Of a stretch of DNA of 64,000 bases, positions 28,303 to 37,438 are shown one piece after another. Each line of letters starts with the position of its first letter. Within the stretch, counting starts at the first letter, position 1. The stretch covers positions 62,001-126,000 of the forward strand of contig NZ_LR962863.1 in assembly GCF_900458895.1 (NCBI RefSeq), read 5' to 3'. The notes under the pieces are model-generated. The model worked only from the letters and a program-made list of their open reading frames with translations. It was not told where the DNA came from and searched no databases. This stretch comes from Staphylococcus schleiferi. GTDB lineage: Bacteria; Bacillota; Bacilli; Staphylococcales; Staphylococcaceae. The translations under genes and the position numbers were made by a program.

Positions 28303-29995
28303 TACAAAGAACATCGCAACGCATGCTGCATTAGAAAGAATATTGAATGTCTATTTTCGAGAAAATGGACAGTATCGGGAGTCTGACCCTTCTCATCAAT
28401 GGACAATTCAACTGAATGAGGCAGGTAAATTGATGGGCCAATTCAGTTACTGGTCACCGATGGGCCATCATATGTATGAAAATCACATCACGTTACACGA
28501 TGGTGACACAGTATCGCAACTGACGCCAGTCGAAGGAATCCAGCTTATTTTAGAAAAAATGGTGGATGAGACGGATGAAGACCAAAGTGAAATCAAACAG
28601 CGTTTGGAAGCAGTGCAGACTGATATTGATAATAGTATTGAACGCACAGCTTGCTATTTAGCCTTTCGTGAGTCTCAACATCATGAAACGCGTTACATTC
28701 AATCAGAACAGTCGCTCTATTTAGGTCATCCTTTTCATCCTACGCCTAAGAGCGCAACAGGATTTTCACAAGGAGACATTCAATCCTATGCGCCAGAGTG
28801 TCATGTGTCATTCCAATTGTTTTATATTGCAGTCCATCAATCATTGCTCCTTGAACGTTATGTGACAGGACATCAGTCAGGGGTGGATACGAAATTACAT
28901 AAGTTGTCTAAAATCCCTAAATCAGACATTGGCAAAGACTTCAAATTACTTGCTGTGCACCCTTTCCAAATTGATATTTTGAAACAAAATGGACTGTTCA
29001 AAGTATGGTGTGCAAAAGGGTTAGTCCGTGTTTATGGACCATGTGGTGATGAAGTTTACCCGACTTCCTCTGTGCGCACAGTTTTTGCGAAACATTTGAA
29101 CTTTTATTTGAAGCTACCGATTCAAGTGAAAATTACTAATTTTGTAAGAACCAATGACTTCGAACAAATTGAACGGACATTAGATGCCGCAGAAATCATC
29201 GCAACAGTTAAACGCTCTTACGAAACTGCAGCCTTTAAGCTGATGTTTGAAGAAGGTTATCGCGCTTTTAAAGCAGATTCGCAAGCCGACAGTCATCTTT
29301 TAGAAAATAGCGCCATGATTGTAAGAGAAGGTATTGAAAGTTATCAAACTGAACAAGATATTCACGTACTTGCGAGTTTAGTCGAAACGTTACCAGATAA
29401 TGCGACATCGCTATTAAGTCAGCGTATTGAACAGAGTGGACTTACGAGTGAAGCATGGCTTGCTGATTACTTAAATATGACGTTACGACCCATGTTGAAA
29501 CTGTTTTCAGAGACAGGGATTAGTTTAGAAGCGCATGTTCAAAATACACTGATTGCATTAAAACAGGGTCGTCCACATACGTGTTATGTCAGAGACTTAG
29601 AAGGTATTTGTGTATCACGTGAACTTGCACAACAAGCGAATATTATTCCTAATATCGTTCGCGAAGAGAGTCCAGTAGTCTTGTCGCATCAAGAAGCGTG
29701 GCATCGCTTTAAATATTATATTATTGTCAATCAGCTTGGACATCTCATTTCAACGATTGGAAAAGCATACCATAATGAATCACAACTTTGGTCTGTAGTA
29801 CGCGAACAGTTCATCCAGTGGCAAGCGAGTGGCAATGAAGTGATGCAAGCGTCTATTCAAGATTTATGTGACACACCATTTTTTGAAGCGAAAGCGAACT
29901 TAACAAGTAAATTGAAAGATTGTGGCGAAAATCCAATTTACATCGAAATACCGAATCCGATTTTTATAGAAAAGGAGGATCACCTCGTTGGATAG
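28289..29995 (+). CDS. sbnE: Staphyloferrin B NIS synthetase SbnE
   Basis: Type A NIS synthetase that joins L-2,3-diaminopropionate to citrate, the first condensation in the known pathway. IucA/IucC-family features in its 568 residues: GHPFHPTPKSATGF, LAVHPFQIDIL, SSVRTVFA, VKITNFVRTND and the SLEAHVQNTLIALKQG region with a following RDLEG. Start ATG-equivalent at 28289 (GTG) lies within the end of sbnD. It overlaps sbnF by 8 bases. Confidence 0.92.
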   Translation: MQKHNTKNIATHAALERILNVYFRENGQYRESDPSHQWTIQLNEAGKLMGQFSYWSPMGHHMYENHITLHDGDTVSQLTPVEGIQLILEKMVDETDEDQSEIKQRLEAVQTDIDNSIERTACYLAFRESQHHETRYIQSEQSLYLGHPFHPTPKSATGFSQGDIQSYAPECHVSFQLFYIAVHQSLLLERYVTGHQSGVDTKLHKLSKIPKSDIGKDFKLLAVHPFQIDILKQNGLFKVWCAKGLVRVYGPCGDEVYPTSSVRTVFAKHLNFYLKLPIQVKITNFVRTNDFEQIERTLDAAEIIATVKRSYETAAFKLMFEEGYRAFKADSQADSHLLENSAMIVREGIESYQTEQDIHVLASLVETLPDNATSLLSQRIEQSGLTSEAWLADYLNMTLRPMLKLFSETGISLEAHVQNTLIALKQGRPHTCYVRDLEGICVSRELAQQANIIPNIVREESPVVLSHQEAWHRFKYYIIVNQLGHLISTIGKAYHNESQLWSVVREQFIQWQASGNEVMQASIQDLCDTPFFEAKANLTSKLKDCGENPIYIEIPNPIFIEKEDHLVG

Positions 29996-31730
29996 TATCG
30001 TACAAAAAGTAAGAACACGCATTATGAATCAACTGATAACGTCATTAATTTATGAAGATGTCGTACAGTATGACGTTGTATCGTTTAAAGACTACAATCG
30101 TTACACACTTAAAGGAACGTATGTCAGCTATCAAGTTGATATTCAAGCTTCATTGAGCTTTGGACGCTTAACGGTTGTTTCTCCTGTATGGTTGCGTGAT
30201 GCAGACGGTCAAACGGAAACACTAGATTATGTAACGCTGTTAAGAACAGTTGATTTTACATTCGAAAAAGATGAAGCAAAATTAGAACACTTTATCATTG
30301 AATTGCTACAAACCGAGCTTAAAGACATCCAAGCTTGGCGCTATCGCATGGCACATCCCGTTGAAAAGCTTGTCACTTATGATGATTATGAAGCTTATGC
30401 GATGGACGGACATATGTATCATCCGAGCTATAAATCACGTTTAGGTTTTAGCTTAGAAGATAACGAGACCTATGGCCCAGATTTTCGACCTACATTCCAA
30501 CTGCATTGGGTGGCTGTAGATAAACATAATATAGAAGAAACTGTTTCACAGTCGATAGAAGTGAGTCAGCTGTTACAAACACAACTGGGGTCCGACACTT
30601 ATGCGAAATTTGTGGAAACAATTCAATCACATGGCAAAGACGTTGACGATGTTGCCATCCTACCCGTGCATCCGTGGCAGTTTGAACGTGTAATAGAAGT
30701 TGAATTTGCGGAGGCGAAATGGCAAGGCGAATTGTTGTACTTAGGAATGTCAGAAGAAAAGTACACGCCACAACAATCTATTCGCACGTTAACGCCACAA
30801 CAACCGGAGCGTTACTACTTAAAAGTACCGATGAGTTTGACGAATACGTCGACAAAACGTGTTTTGGCACCGCATACGATTGAAAATGCAGCACAGATTA
30901 CAGATTGGATTAAAAAAATTCAAGCGCATGATGTCTATTTAACAGAAACTTTAAAAACAGTCTTTTTAGGCGAAGTATTGGGTCAAGCCTATCTGAATAA
31001 ACAGGCCACAGAGACAAAGCAAGCTCACGTATACGGCGCGCTTGGGGTGATATGGAGAGAAAATATTCACAACTACCTTGGATCAAAGGAGTCTGCGATA
31101 CCATTTAATGCACTTTACGTTTTAGATGCGCAACAGCAACCGCTCATTCAAGCATGGATTGCGCAATATGGCTTAGAAGCATGGTTAGAGCAATTTTTCA
31201 AAGTTGCGATTGAGCCAATGATTCATATGCTTTATTATCACGGCATCGCTTTTGAATCACATGCGCAAAATATGATGCTCATTCATGAAGATGGATGGCC
31301 AACGCGCATTGCATTAAAAGATTTTCATGATGGCGTCCGCTTTAAACGTGCGTTACTGAGTGATATTGCACAAGATCCAAAGTTAAAAGAGATGCCAGAG
31401 TCGCATAAAAAGATTAATAGTAATTCATTTATTGAAACAGAAGATGAAGCATTAGTCAGAGACTTTTTGCATGATGCCTTTTTCTTTATCAATATCGCTG
31501 AAATCGCCCGGTTTATCAATGCCCAATATCAGCTAGAAGAACGCAAACAATGGGAGATGATTGCACAAGTCATCAAAACGTATCAAAATCGTTTTCCAAA
31601 TCTTCAAAATTATGCGCATTTTGATTTGTTTGAACCAACAATTCAAGTTGAAAAATTGACGACACGGCGTTTGAGAGATGATTCGGAAATGCGTGTCCAC
31701 CACGTGAATAATCCGTTAGGAGGCGTATAA
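29988..31730 (+). CDS. sbnF: Staphyloferrin B NIS synthetase SbnF
   Basis: NIS synthetase (580 residues) adding the second L-2,3-diaminopropionate to the decarboxylated citryl intermediate. Motifs: MYHPSYKSRLGF, ILPVHPWQFERV, QSIRTLTPQQPERYYLKV, SLTNTSTKRVL, and FESHAQNMMLIHEDG with KDFHDGVRF. TTG start behind AAAGGAGG. It is followed one base later by sbnG. Confidence 0.92.
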   Translation: MDSIVQKVRTRIMNQLITSLIYEDVVQYDVVSFKDYNRYTLKGTYVSYQVDIQASLSFGRLTVVSPVWLRDADGQTETLDYVTLLRTVDFTFEKDEAKLEHFIIELLQTELKDIQAWRYRMAHPVEKLVTYDDYEAYAMDGHMYHPSYKSRLGFSLEDNETYGPDFRPTFQLHWVAVDKHNIEETVSQSIEVSQLLQTQLGSDTYAKFVETIQSHGKDVDDVAILPVHPWQFERVIEVEFAEAKWQGELLYLGMSEEKYTPQQSIRTLTPQQPERYYLKVPMSLTNTSTKRVLAPHTIENAAQITDWIKKIQAHDVYLTETLKTVFLGEVLGQAYLNKQATETKQAHVYGALGVIWRENIHNYLGSKESAIPFNALYVLDAQQQPLIQAWIAQYGLEAWLEQFFKVAIEPMIHMLYYHGIAFESHAQNMMLIHEDGWPTRIALKDFHDGVRFKRALLSDIAQDPKLKEMPESHKKINSNSFIETEDEALVRDFLHDAFFFINIAEIARFINAQYQLEERKQWEMIAQVIKTYQNRFPNLQNYAHFDLFEPTIQVEKLTTRRLRDDSEMRVHHVNNPLGGV

Positions 31731-31731
31731 A

Positions 31732-32514
31732 GTGCAACGTTTATCAGTGAAGACAAGATTAGCCCAAACTGAAGCATTGTATGGCTTGTTTAATTCCATT
31801 CCTGACCCGTTAATGATTGAGATCATGGCGGCGAGTGGCTTTGACTTTGTCATTATTGATACGGAACATGTCGCGATTAATGATGAGACATTAGCGCATT
31901 TGATACGGACAGCAGAAGCAGCGCATATCATTCCAATTGTGCGTGTCACACAAGCGATTGAGCGTGACATTATTAAAGTATTAGATATGGGCGCAAGAGG
32001 TATCATTGTGCCTCATGTTAAAGATAAGCAAACCGCTGAACAAGTGGTGAAGTTGAGTCGTTATTACCCGCAAGGTATGAGAAGTTTGAATGGCGGGCGC
32101 ATGGCACAATTCGGCGAGATTCCACTTGATGAGGCAATGAAGCAAGCGAATGCCCATATTATGGTCATAGTTATGATTGAAGATATCGAAGGTGTAGAAG
32201 CGATTGAAGAGATCGTACAAGTCGACGGTATCGATATGATTATCGAAGGGGCTGCCGATTTATCTCAATCTTTAGGATTGCCTTGGCAAACAACGCATCC
32301 AACAGTACGGGATTATATTACGCGTATATTTGAAGCGACACAAGCCCACGATAAGCTGTTTTGTGCATTGCCGAGAACGCAAGCCCATATTAAAGAATGG
32401 CAACAAAAAGGCGTGAAAATGTTTGTTTTAGGTGACGACCGCGGTAAAATTTATCGTCATTTTAAACAGACTGTTGGAGAAATCAAAGAGGTGAACATAG
32501 ATGGAGAAAATTAA
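31732..32514 (+). CDS. sbnG: Siderophore-dedicated citrate synthase SbnG
   Basis: Makes citrate from oxaloacetate and acetyl-CoA for staphyloferrin B, independent of the TCA enzyme. It has the HpcH/HpaI aldolase-type TIM barrel (260 residues), not the usual citrate synthase fold. Visible features: DFVIIDTEHV metal/active region, GARGIIVPHVKDK and IDMIIEGAADLSQSLGLP. GTG start behind TTAGGAGGCG. The last 14 bases overlap sbnH. Confidence 0.93.
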   Translation: MQRLSVKTRLAQTEALYGLFNSIPDPLMIEIMAASGFDFVIIDTEHVAINDETLAHLIRTAEAAHIIPIVRVTQAIERDIIKVLDMGARGIIVPHVKDKQTAEQVVKLSRYYPQGMRSLNGGRMAQFGEIPLDEAMKQANAHIMVIVMIEDIEGVEAIEEIVQVDGIDMIIEGAADLSQSLGLPWQTTHPTVRDYITRIFEATQAHDKLFCALPRTQAHIKEWQQKGVKMFVLGDDRGKIYRHFKQTVGEIKEVNIDGEN

Positions 32515-33688
32515 CGAGACGATTGCGACAATACAGGCGAATGCTCCGGTTTGTCATTATATTTATGATGTGGACGCTTTAGCAGCACATGTCCAAGCTT
32601 GCGTGCAGTCTTTACCTGAAAATTGTGAGATGTATTATGCAATGAAAGCGAATAGTGAAGCACCGATTTTAAGCGCGATGTCTCAATATGTCGCTGGTTT
32701 TGAAGTGGCTTCTCAAGGCGAGATTGAAAAGGCACAAGCTCACGTAGCATCCAACCATATCATTTTTGGTGGCCCTGGAAAAACAGATGCTGAATTACGT
32801 TATGCCATCCAATCTGGTGTGCGTCGGATTCATGTTGAGAGTCTCTATGAACTCCAACGACTTAATGCCATATTAGAAGAAGAAAATCGTCAACAATCTA
32901 TTCTATTAAGAGCGAACTTGTCAGGACCTTTCCCAGAAGCGACATTACACATGGCTGGGCGCCCGACACAGTTTGGTATTTCAGAAGAGGAGATGGATAC
33001 GGTTATCCAAAAGGCACTCGCTTTACCATATATTCATTTAGAGGGCTTTCATTTTCATTCCATCTCGAATAATTTAGATGCTGAATTACACTTGCGCGTG
33101 ATGGCACTCTATTTTCAAAAAGCGAAATCTTGGGCAGAGAAACATCAGTTTGAACTCCAACACATCAACTTAGGTGGTGGCATTGGTGTCAACTATCAGG
33201 ATTTAAACGCCCAATTCGATTGGTCTCATTTTGTCGCAGGGTTTAAAGCGGTTATAGAAGCTTATGAGATGCAAGATGTCACATTGAATTTTGAATGTGG
33301 CCGCTATCTGGTCGCACATATCGGTTATTATGCGACAGAAGTTTTAGATATTAAGAAGGTCCATCAAGAATGGTTTGTCATTTTAAAAGGTGGCACACAG
33401 CAGTTTCGACTTCCCGTTTCATGGCAACATAACCATCCATTTGAGGTCTATGCCTCTCCATTGGAACGTTACGCTTTTGAAAAGATGAATCTATTGAATG
33501 ATGCTGCGACATTAGTCGGTCAACTGTGCACACCTAAAGATGTTTTTGCGAAACAAGTGGACATCACAGAAATCGCAACTGGAGATGTCGTCGTTTTCCA
33601 ATATGCCGGCGCATATGGTTGGTCCATCTCACATCATGATTTTCTGAGTCATCCACATCCTGAATTTATATATTTATCTCAACATTAA
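32501..33688 (+). CDS. sbnH: PLP-dependent decarboxylase SbnH
   Basis: Alanine-racemase-fold (Orn/DAP/Arg decarboxylase group) enzyme of 395 residues. It decarboxylates citryl-L-diaminopropionate to citryl-diaminoethane between the SbnE and SbnF steps. The PLP Lys lies in YYAMKANSEAPIL (about residue 48); GFHFHSIS and NLGGGIGVNY bind phosphate and substrate, and QYAGAYGW is at the C-terminus. It lies in the tail of sbnG and 13 bases ahead of sbnI. Confidence 0.93.
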   Translation: MEKINETIATIQANAPVCHYIYDVDALAAHVQACVQSLPENCEMYYAMKANSEAPILSAMSQYVAGFEVASQGEIEKAQAHVASNHIIFGGPGKTDAELRYAIQSGVRRIHVESLYELQRLNAILEEENRQQSILLRANLSGPFPEATLHMAGRPTQFGISEEEMDTVIQKALALPYIHLEGFHFHSISNNLDAELHLRVMALYFQKAKSWAEKHQFELQHINLGGGIGVNYQDLNAQFDWSHFVAGFKAVIEAYEMQDVTLNFECGRYLVAHIGYYATEVLDIKKVHQEWFVILKGGTQQFRLPVSWQHNHPFEVYASPLERYAFEKMNLLNDAATLVGQLCTPKDVFAKQVDITEIATGDVVVFQYAGAYGWSISHHDFLSHPHPEFIYLSQH

Positions 33689-33701
33689 AGGGGGGATCAT
33701 A

Positions 33702-34466
33702 TTGAAAGACTTACATGAATCACTCAAATTAATAGATGTCGATCAAATTGACATTCATGAGACGTATGAACCTTCGCGTTTAGAGAAAACAAAAGAGAGT
33801 ATTGAAGCGGATCAGTTTATCCGTCATCCCATTTTAGTCGTTCCAATGAATCAAGGACGTTATATGGTGATTGATGGCGTTCATCGCTTTACAAGTTTGA
33901 AAGCATTAGGCTGTAAAGTGATTCCCGTTCAAGTGATTCATCAAGCTCAATATTCTATAGAAGCATGGTGTCACAAAGTGCCATGTGATCAACTCACGTC
34001 CATTCTAAGTGCGGAGTCTGATTTACCTTGGACTACTGAAATTCGTTATACGACACCATTTATTACCATGTGTTATGAAGATATTGAGCAATACTTATAT
34101 CCTGAAGATTTGAGCACGAATAAAATGAATATTTGGGAAAAGGTCGTAGAGAGTTATAGTTCGACATGCCAAGTAGAGCGTGTTTTACAGGATGCATGTA
34201 CATGTATTACACCTCAGGAAATCTTGATGAAATATCAGCCGTTACAGTTTAGTGAAATTGAAGCGATTGTCCGTAAAGGTAAAACAGTCCCTGCAGGTGT
34301 TACACGTTTTAACATTGCGGGCCGATGCTTGAATCTACAAGTCCCTTTGAAGTTGCTCAAAGAAAAATATAGTGCGTCACAACTCAAAGCGTGGCAACAG
34401 TTTTTACATGATAAAGTCACTCATATGCGTTGCTATAACGAAAAAGTTTATTTGATAGAGTCTTAA
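33702..34466 (+). CDS. sbnI: SbnI: ParB/Srx-type regulator and serine kinase
   Basis: In S. aureus SbnI is a haem-responsive transcription factor for the sbn operon and a free L-serine kinase supplying O-phosphoserine to SbnA. The 254-residue product has the ParB N-terminal-like fold with IDVDQIDIHETYEPSRL and VIDGVHRFTSLKALGC (phosphate-binding loop, about residues 55-70). TTG start behind AAAGGGGGGA. It is the last gene of the operon; a long hairpin follows. Confidence 0.92.
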   Translation: MKDLHESLKLIDVDQIDIHETYEPSRLEKTKESIEADQFIRHPILVVPMNQGRYMVIDGVHRFTSLKALGCKVIPVQVIHQAQYSIEAWCHKVPCDQLTSILSAESDLPWTTEIRYTTPFITMCYEDIEQYLYPEDLSTNKMNIWEKVVESYSSTCQVERVLQDACTCITPQEILMKYQPLQFSEIEAIVRKGKTVPAGVTRFNIAGRCLNLQVPLKLLKEKYSASQLKAWQQFLHDKVTHMRCYNEKVYLIES

Positions 34467-34467
34467 T

Positions 34468-34541
34468 CTATATAGGTAAAGTTGACTACAGCGAGCTACA
34501 GGTCAAAAATCGAGTAAGCTGTAGGGCACTTTACATATAGA
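34468..34541 (+). repeat. Long imperfect hairpin after sbnI
   Basis: CTATAT, GTAAAGT and CTACAGC on the left pair with GCTGTAG, ACTTTAC and ATATAG on the right, making a stem of more than 20 bp with a small internal loop. No T run follows, so it is an atypical terminator, an mRNA 3' end stabiliser, or an operator. Confidence 0.5.
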
Positions 34542-34582
34542 AAATAATAAAATCTGCCTTTTTTAGTTCACTCATCGTATAT

Positions 34583-34610
34583 TTGACAAGCGAATGGATT
34601 ATGATACTAT
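34583..34610 (+). promoter_or_regulatory. Promoter of yidC
   Basis: TTGACA (34583-34588) and TACTAT (34605-34610) are 16 bases apart. The leader to yidC is about 100 bases and contains no recognised structured RNA. Confidence 0.6.
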
Positions 34611-34718
34611 CAAAAGATAGACACAATAAAACAAAACTGTCAAATGAATCGTGCGGTATCTTTTACGCTAAGTAGATACAACAGGTCATATGTCAACAAA
34701 TTAGGAAAGGCAGATTGA

Positions 34719-35579
34719 ATGATGAAAATCAAATACATACTGTTATTAGGTTTAACTACAGTCTTATTAGCAGGTTGTGACTACTCAAAAAGTGAAAACA
34801 GAACGGGCTTTTTCTATAACACTTTTGCGCAACCGATGGATCATTTATTACATTGGTTAGGTAATCATCTTAACCATAACTATGGACTTGCGATTATAAT
34901 TATCGTCCTTGTTATACGTTTTGTAATGTTGCCATTTATGTTAAGCCAGACTAAAAATGGTCAGATGATGCGTAGAGTAATGGAAATTGCTAAACCAGAA
35001 ATGAATGCCGTACAAGAAAAGGTTAAACGAGCACGTACACAAGAAGAAAAAATGGCCGCTAACCAAGAAATGATGGAAGTTTATAAAAAATATGAATTTA
35101 ATCCGTTTAAAAGCATGTTAGGTTGTTTGCCAATTTTAATTCAAATGCCGATTTTATTTGGCTTATATGTTTCTTTAAAATGGCCATCACACGGTGGTAT
35201 TACGGAGCACCCGAATTTCTTATGGTTTAATTTAACGCACCCCGATATTCTGATTACAGTTATTGCCGGTGTCCTTTACTTTTTACAATCACTTGTTAGC
35301 TTAGAGACTATGCCAAAAGAACAACGACAAATGGGTTATATGATGATGATCATCTCGCCTATTTTTATCGTTTATATCTCATTGACTTCTGCCTCAGCAC
35401 TAGGTTTATATTGGTCTGTGTCAGCCTTGTTTATGATTGTTCAAATGTTTTTGGCAAACCGATATTATGGGGCCTATGCCGAACAAGAAGTTAAAAGAAT
35501 TAAAGCGAAATTAGATAAAACATCAGGTAACAGTAAAAAAGGTAAAAATACACAAGTCGTTTCTAAAAAGAAAAAATAA
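34719..35579 (+). CDS. yidC: Membrane protein insertase YidC/OxaA
   Basis: Inserts and folds membrane proteins, alone or with SecYEG. The 286-residue product has a lipoprotein signal ending LLAGCDYS (Cys 19 or 20 depending on start) as in Gram-positive YidC, then five membrane helices. YVLIRF-type hydrophilic-groove Arg is seen in [10 protein letters not shown], and [21 protein letters not shown] and [19 protein letters not shown] are strongly family-like. The C-terminal tail is Lys-rich, fitting ribosome contact. Two adjacent ATG codons (34719, 34722) are both possible behind GAAAGG. Confidence 0.93.
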   Translation: MMKIKYILLLGLTTVLLAGCDYSKSENRTGFFYNTFAQPMDHLLHWLGNHLNHNYGLAIIIIVLVIRFVMLPFMLSQTKNGQMMRRVMEIAKPEMNAVQEKVKRARTQEEKMAANQEMMEVYKKYEFNPFKSMLGCLPILIQMPILFGLYVSLKWPSHGGITEHPNFLWFNLTHPDILITVIAGVLYFLQSLVSLETMPKEQRQMGYMMMIISPIFIVYISLTSASALGLYWSVSALFMIVQMFLANRYYGAYAEQEVKRIKAKLDKTSGNSKKGKNTQVVSKKKK

Positions 35580-35594
35580 CAAATTGATGAAAGC

Positions 35595-35633
35595 AAAGCT
35601 TGGTAGCAGATTCAAATGTTACTAAGCTTTTTT
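35595..35633 (+). terminator. Terminator after yidC
   Basis: AAAGCTTGGTAGCA pairs with TGTTACTAAGCTTT (one mismatch) and a T run follows. The remaining 250 bases to rbsU are AT-rich and include TATGTATT and AATACATA arms (about 35797-35833) that could be a weak operator. Confidence 0.8.
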
Positions 35634-35885
35634 AAATGGATTGATGTGGCGTGCTGGGCAATAAAAAATGAGGGGATGGGTACGTAAATAGAAGACGTGC
35701 TCTACAAAAAAATGAAATCCACGCAGATGTGTGACAAGTTTGTTTCATTTTTTTAAATTTTAAAATAATAGTTTTCAATTTCTAAAAAAGAAAGTTTATG
35801 TATTTATATATAAGTGTTATATTTTAATACATAGACTTGTTAAAGAAAAAATAAATTGTTTAATAGAGATAGAGGAGTGTAATAA

Positions 35886-36767
35886 ATGAACATGGTCGCA
35901 CTTTTAATTGGTTTAGGACCGCTGATTGGTTGGGGTCTTTTTCCTACGATTGCATCAAAATTTGGAGGCAAACCGGTCAATCAAATCATCGGAACGACGG
36001 TTGGGACATTGATTTTTGCGAGTGCTTTTTACATATTTTCAGGACGTAGTTTTCCAACAGGAATGGATCTATTTTTTGCATTACTTTCAGGTGCAGGTTG
36101 GTGTTTTGGTCAAATTATGACATTCAAAGCTTTTGAATATGTTGGTTCTTCTCGAGCAATGCCTGTCACTACAGCTTTCCAATTGTTAGGTGCATCACTT
36201 TGGGGTGTATTTGCATTAGGGAACTGGCCCGGTTTAACAAACAAACTGATTGGGTTTGCCGCTTTAGTCGTTATTTTAATCGGTGCCCGCATGACTGTTT
36301 GGAGTGAAGATTCTAAAGAAGCAAGAAATAATGACTTGAAAAAAGCTGTCGTTATCTTATTAATTGGTGAAATTGGATACTGGCTTTATTCAGCAGCACC
36401 GCAAGCGACAGATATCGGAGGTAAAGCCGCATTTTTACCACAAGCAATGGGAATGGTGCTTGCTGCCGTCATTTATGGCTTAATGACAATGAAAAAAGAT
36501 AATCCTTTCAACAAAAAGGTCACTTGGCTACAAATCATTTCAGGTTTCTTCTTCGCTTTTGCCGCGTTGACATATTTAATCTCTGCACAACCGGACATGA
36601 ATGGTTTAGCAACAGGTTTCGTATTGTCTCAAACATCTGTAGTTTTAGCGACATTAACAGGTATTTATTTCTTAAATCAACGCAAAACTTCAAAAGAAAT
36701 GTTGGTCACTATTATTGGTTTAGTATTAATCTTAGTAGCCGCAACGGTAACAGTGTTTATTAAATAA
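35886..36767 (+). CDS. rbsU: Ribose uptake permease RbsU (GRP/GlcU family)
   Basis: Ten-helix sugar permease of the drug/metabolite-transporter superfamily. The 293 residues closely follow staphylococcal RbsU: GLGPLIGWGLFPTIASKFGG, SRAMPVTTAFQLLGASLWGV and NGLATGFVLSQTSVVLATLTG. AGAGGAG lies 9 bases before the ATG. It is followed 18 bases later by rbsD. Ribose specificity rests on similarity and the rbsD neighbour. Confidence 0.9.
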   Translation: MNMVALLIGLGPLIGWGLFPTIASKFGGKPVNQIIGTTVGTLIFASAFYIFSGRSFPTGMDLFFALLSGAGWCFGQIMTFKAFEYVGSSRAMPVTTAFQLLGASLWGVFALGNWPGLTNKLIGFAALVVILIGARMTVWSEDSKEARNNDLKKAVVILLIGEIGYWLYSAAPQATDIGGKAAFLPQAMGMVLAAVIYGLMTMKKDNPFNKKVTWLQIISGFFFAFAALTYLISAQPDMNGLATGFVLSQTSVVLATLTGIYFLNQRKTSKEMLVTIIGLVLILVAATVTVFIK

Positions 36768-36785
36768 TAGCCAGAGGTGAGGATA

Positions 36786-37190
36786 ATGAAAAAATCAACT
36801 ATGCTCAATAGCCATGTTTCTCAAGCCATCGCAACGATGGGGCATTTTGACTTATTAACAGTCAATGATGCAGGGATGCCGATTCCAAATGATGAGAGAA
36901 GAATCGATTTAGCCGTAACAAAAGGATTGCCCGCTTTCATCGATGTATTGGCAGCTGTGTTAGACGAATTGAAGATTCAAAAAATCTATTTGGCGGAAGA
37001 AATTAAAACGATTAATGCTGCACAATTGAAACAGATTAAAGCATTGATCGATCAAGATGTAGATATTGCGTTTATCCCGCACTCAGAAATGAAAGCGTAT
37101 TTGAGTCATCCGTTGAATAAAGGCAATATCCGCACAGGTGAGATTACCCCGTTTTCAAATATTATTTTGGAATCTAATGTCACATTTTAA
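36786..37190 (+). CDS. rbsD: D-ribose pyranase RbsD
   Basis: Interconverts beta-pyranose and furanose forms of ribose so that ribokinase can use it. The 134 residues have the catalytic His region near residue 20 ([19 protein letters not shown]) and the C-terminal [15 protein letters not shown]. Start at ATG 36786, behind GAGGTGAGG; a GTG three codons upstream is inside that site. No rbsK or rbsR lies in the window. Confidence 0.93.
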   Translation: MKKSTMLNSHVSQAIATMGHFDLLTVNDAGMPIPNDERRIDLAVTKGLPAFIDVLAAVLDELKIQKIYLAEEIKTINAAQLKQIKALIDQDVDIAFIPHSEMKAYLSHPLNKGNIRTGEITPFSNIILESNVTF

Positions 37191-37203
37191 TTAAAACTTT
37201 TAG

Positions 37204-37252
37204 AAGTCCTTCCAAGTCATTCGTTTTGAATGTTATTGGAGGGACTTTTTTA
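37204..37252 (+). terminator. Terminator after rbsD
   Basis: AAGTCCTTCCAA and TTGGAGGGACTT form the stem (one mismatch) and TTTTTT follows. Confidence 0.85.
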
Positions 37253-37372
37253 GGTTCGCTTGAAATGTCCAATTGTTGGCTGTTTAGGCATTGCGTCAAT
37301 CTCCATAGCTTTAAGATATTAAAATTCAAAAATCAAATTACTATAATAAGTAAAATAATTGTGTAAAATGTA

Positions 37373-37402
37373 TTGACGAACCAGAAAGAAAACGGTTACA
37401 AT
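37373..37402 (+). promoter_or_regulatory. Promoter of arcB-arcC
   Basis: TTGACG (37373-37378) and TACAAT (37397-37402) are spaced by 18 bases, a good SigA-type promoter 37 bases before the arcB start. Confidence 0.75.
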
Positions 37403-37405
37403 TAG

Positions 37406-37421
37406 TGTGAAATCAATCACA
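37406..37421. promoter_or_regulatory. TGTGA-N6-TCACA box at the arcB start site
   Basis: TGTGA-AATCAA-TCACA is a perfect Crp/Fnr-family (ArcR-type) palindrome. As an 18-mer from 37405 it also matches a Rex box (TTGTGAAW4TTCACAA) at 15 of 18 positions. It begins 3 bases after the -10 element and reaches the ribosome binding site, a position fitting a repressor more than an activator. Confidence 0.65.
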
Positions 37422-37438
37422 AAGGAGTTGTAGGAGTA

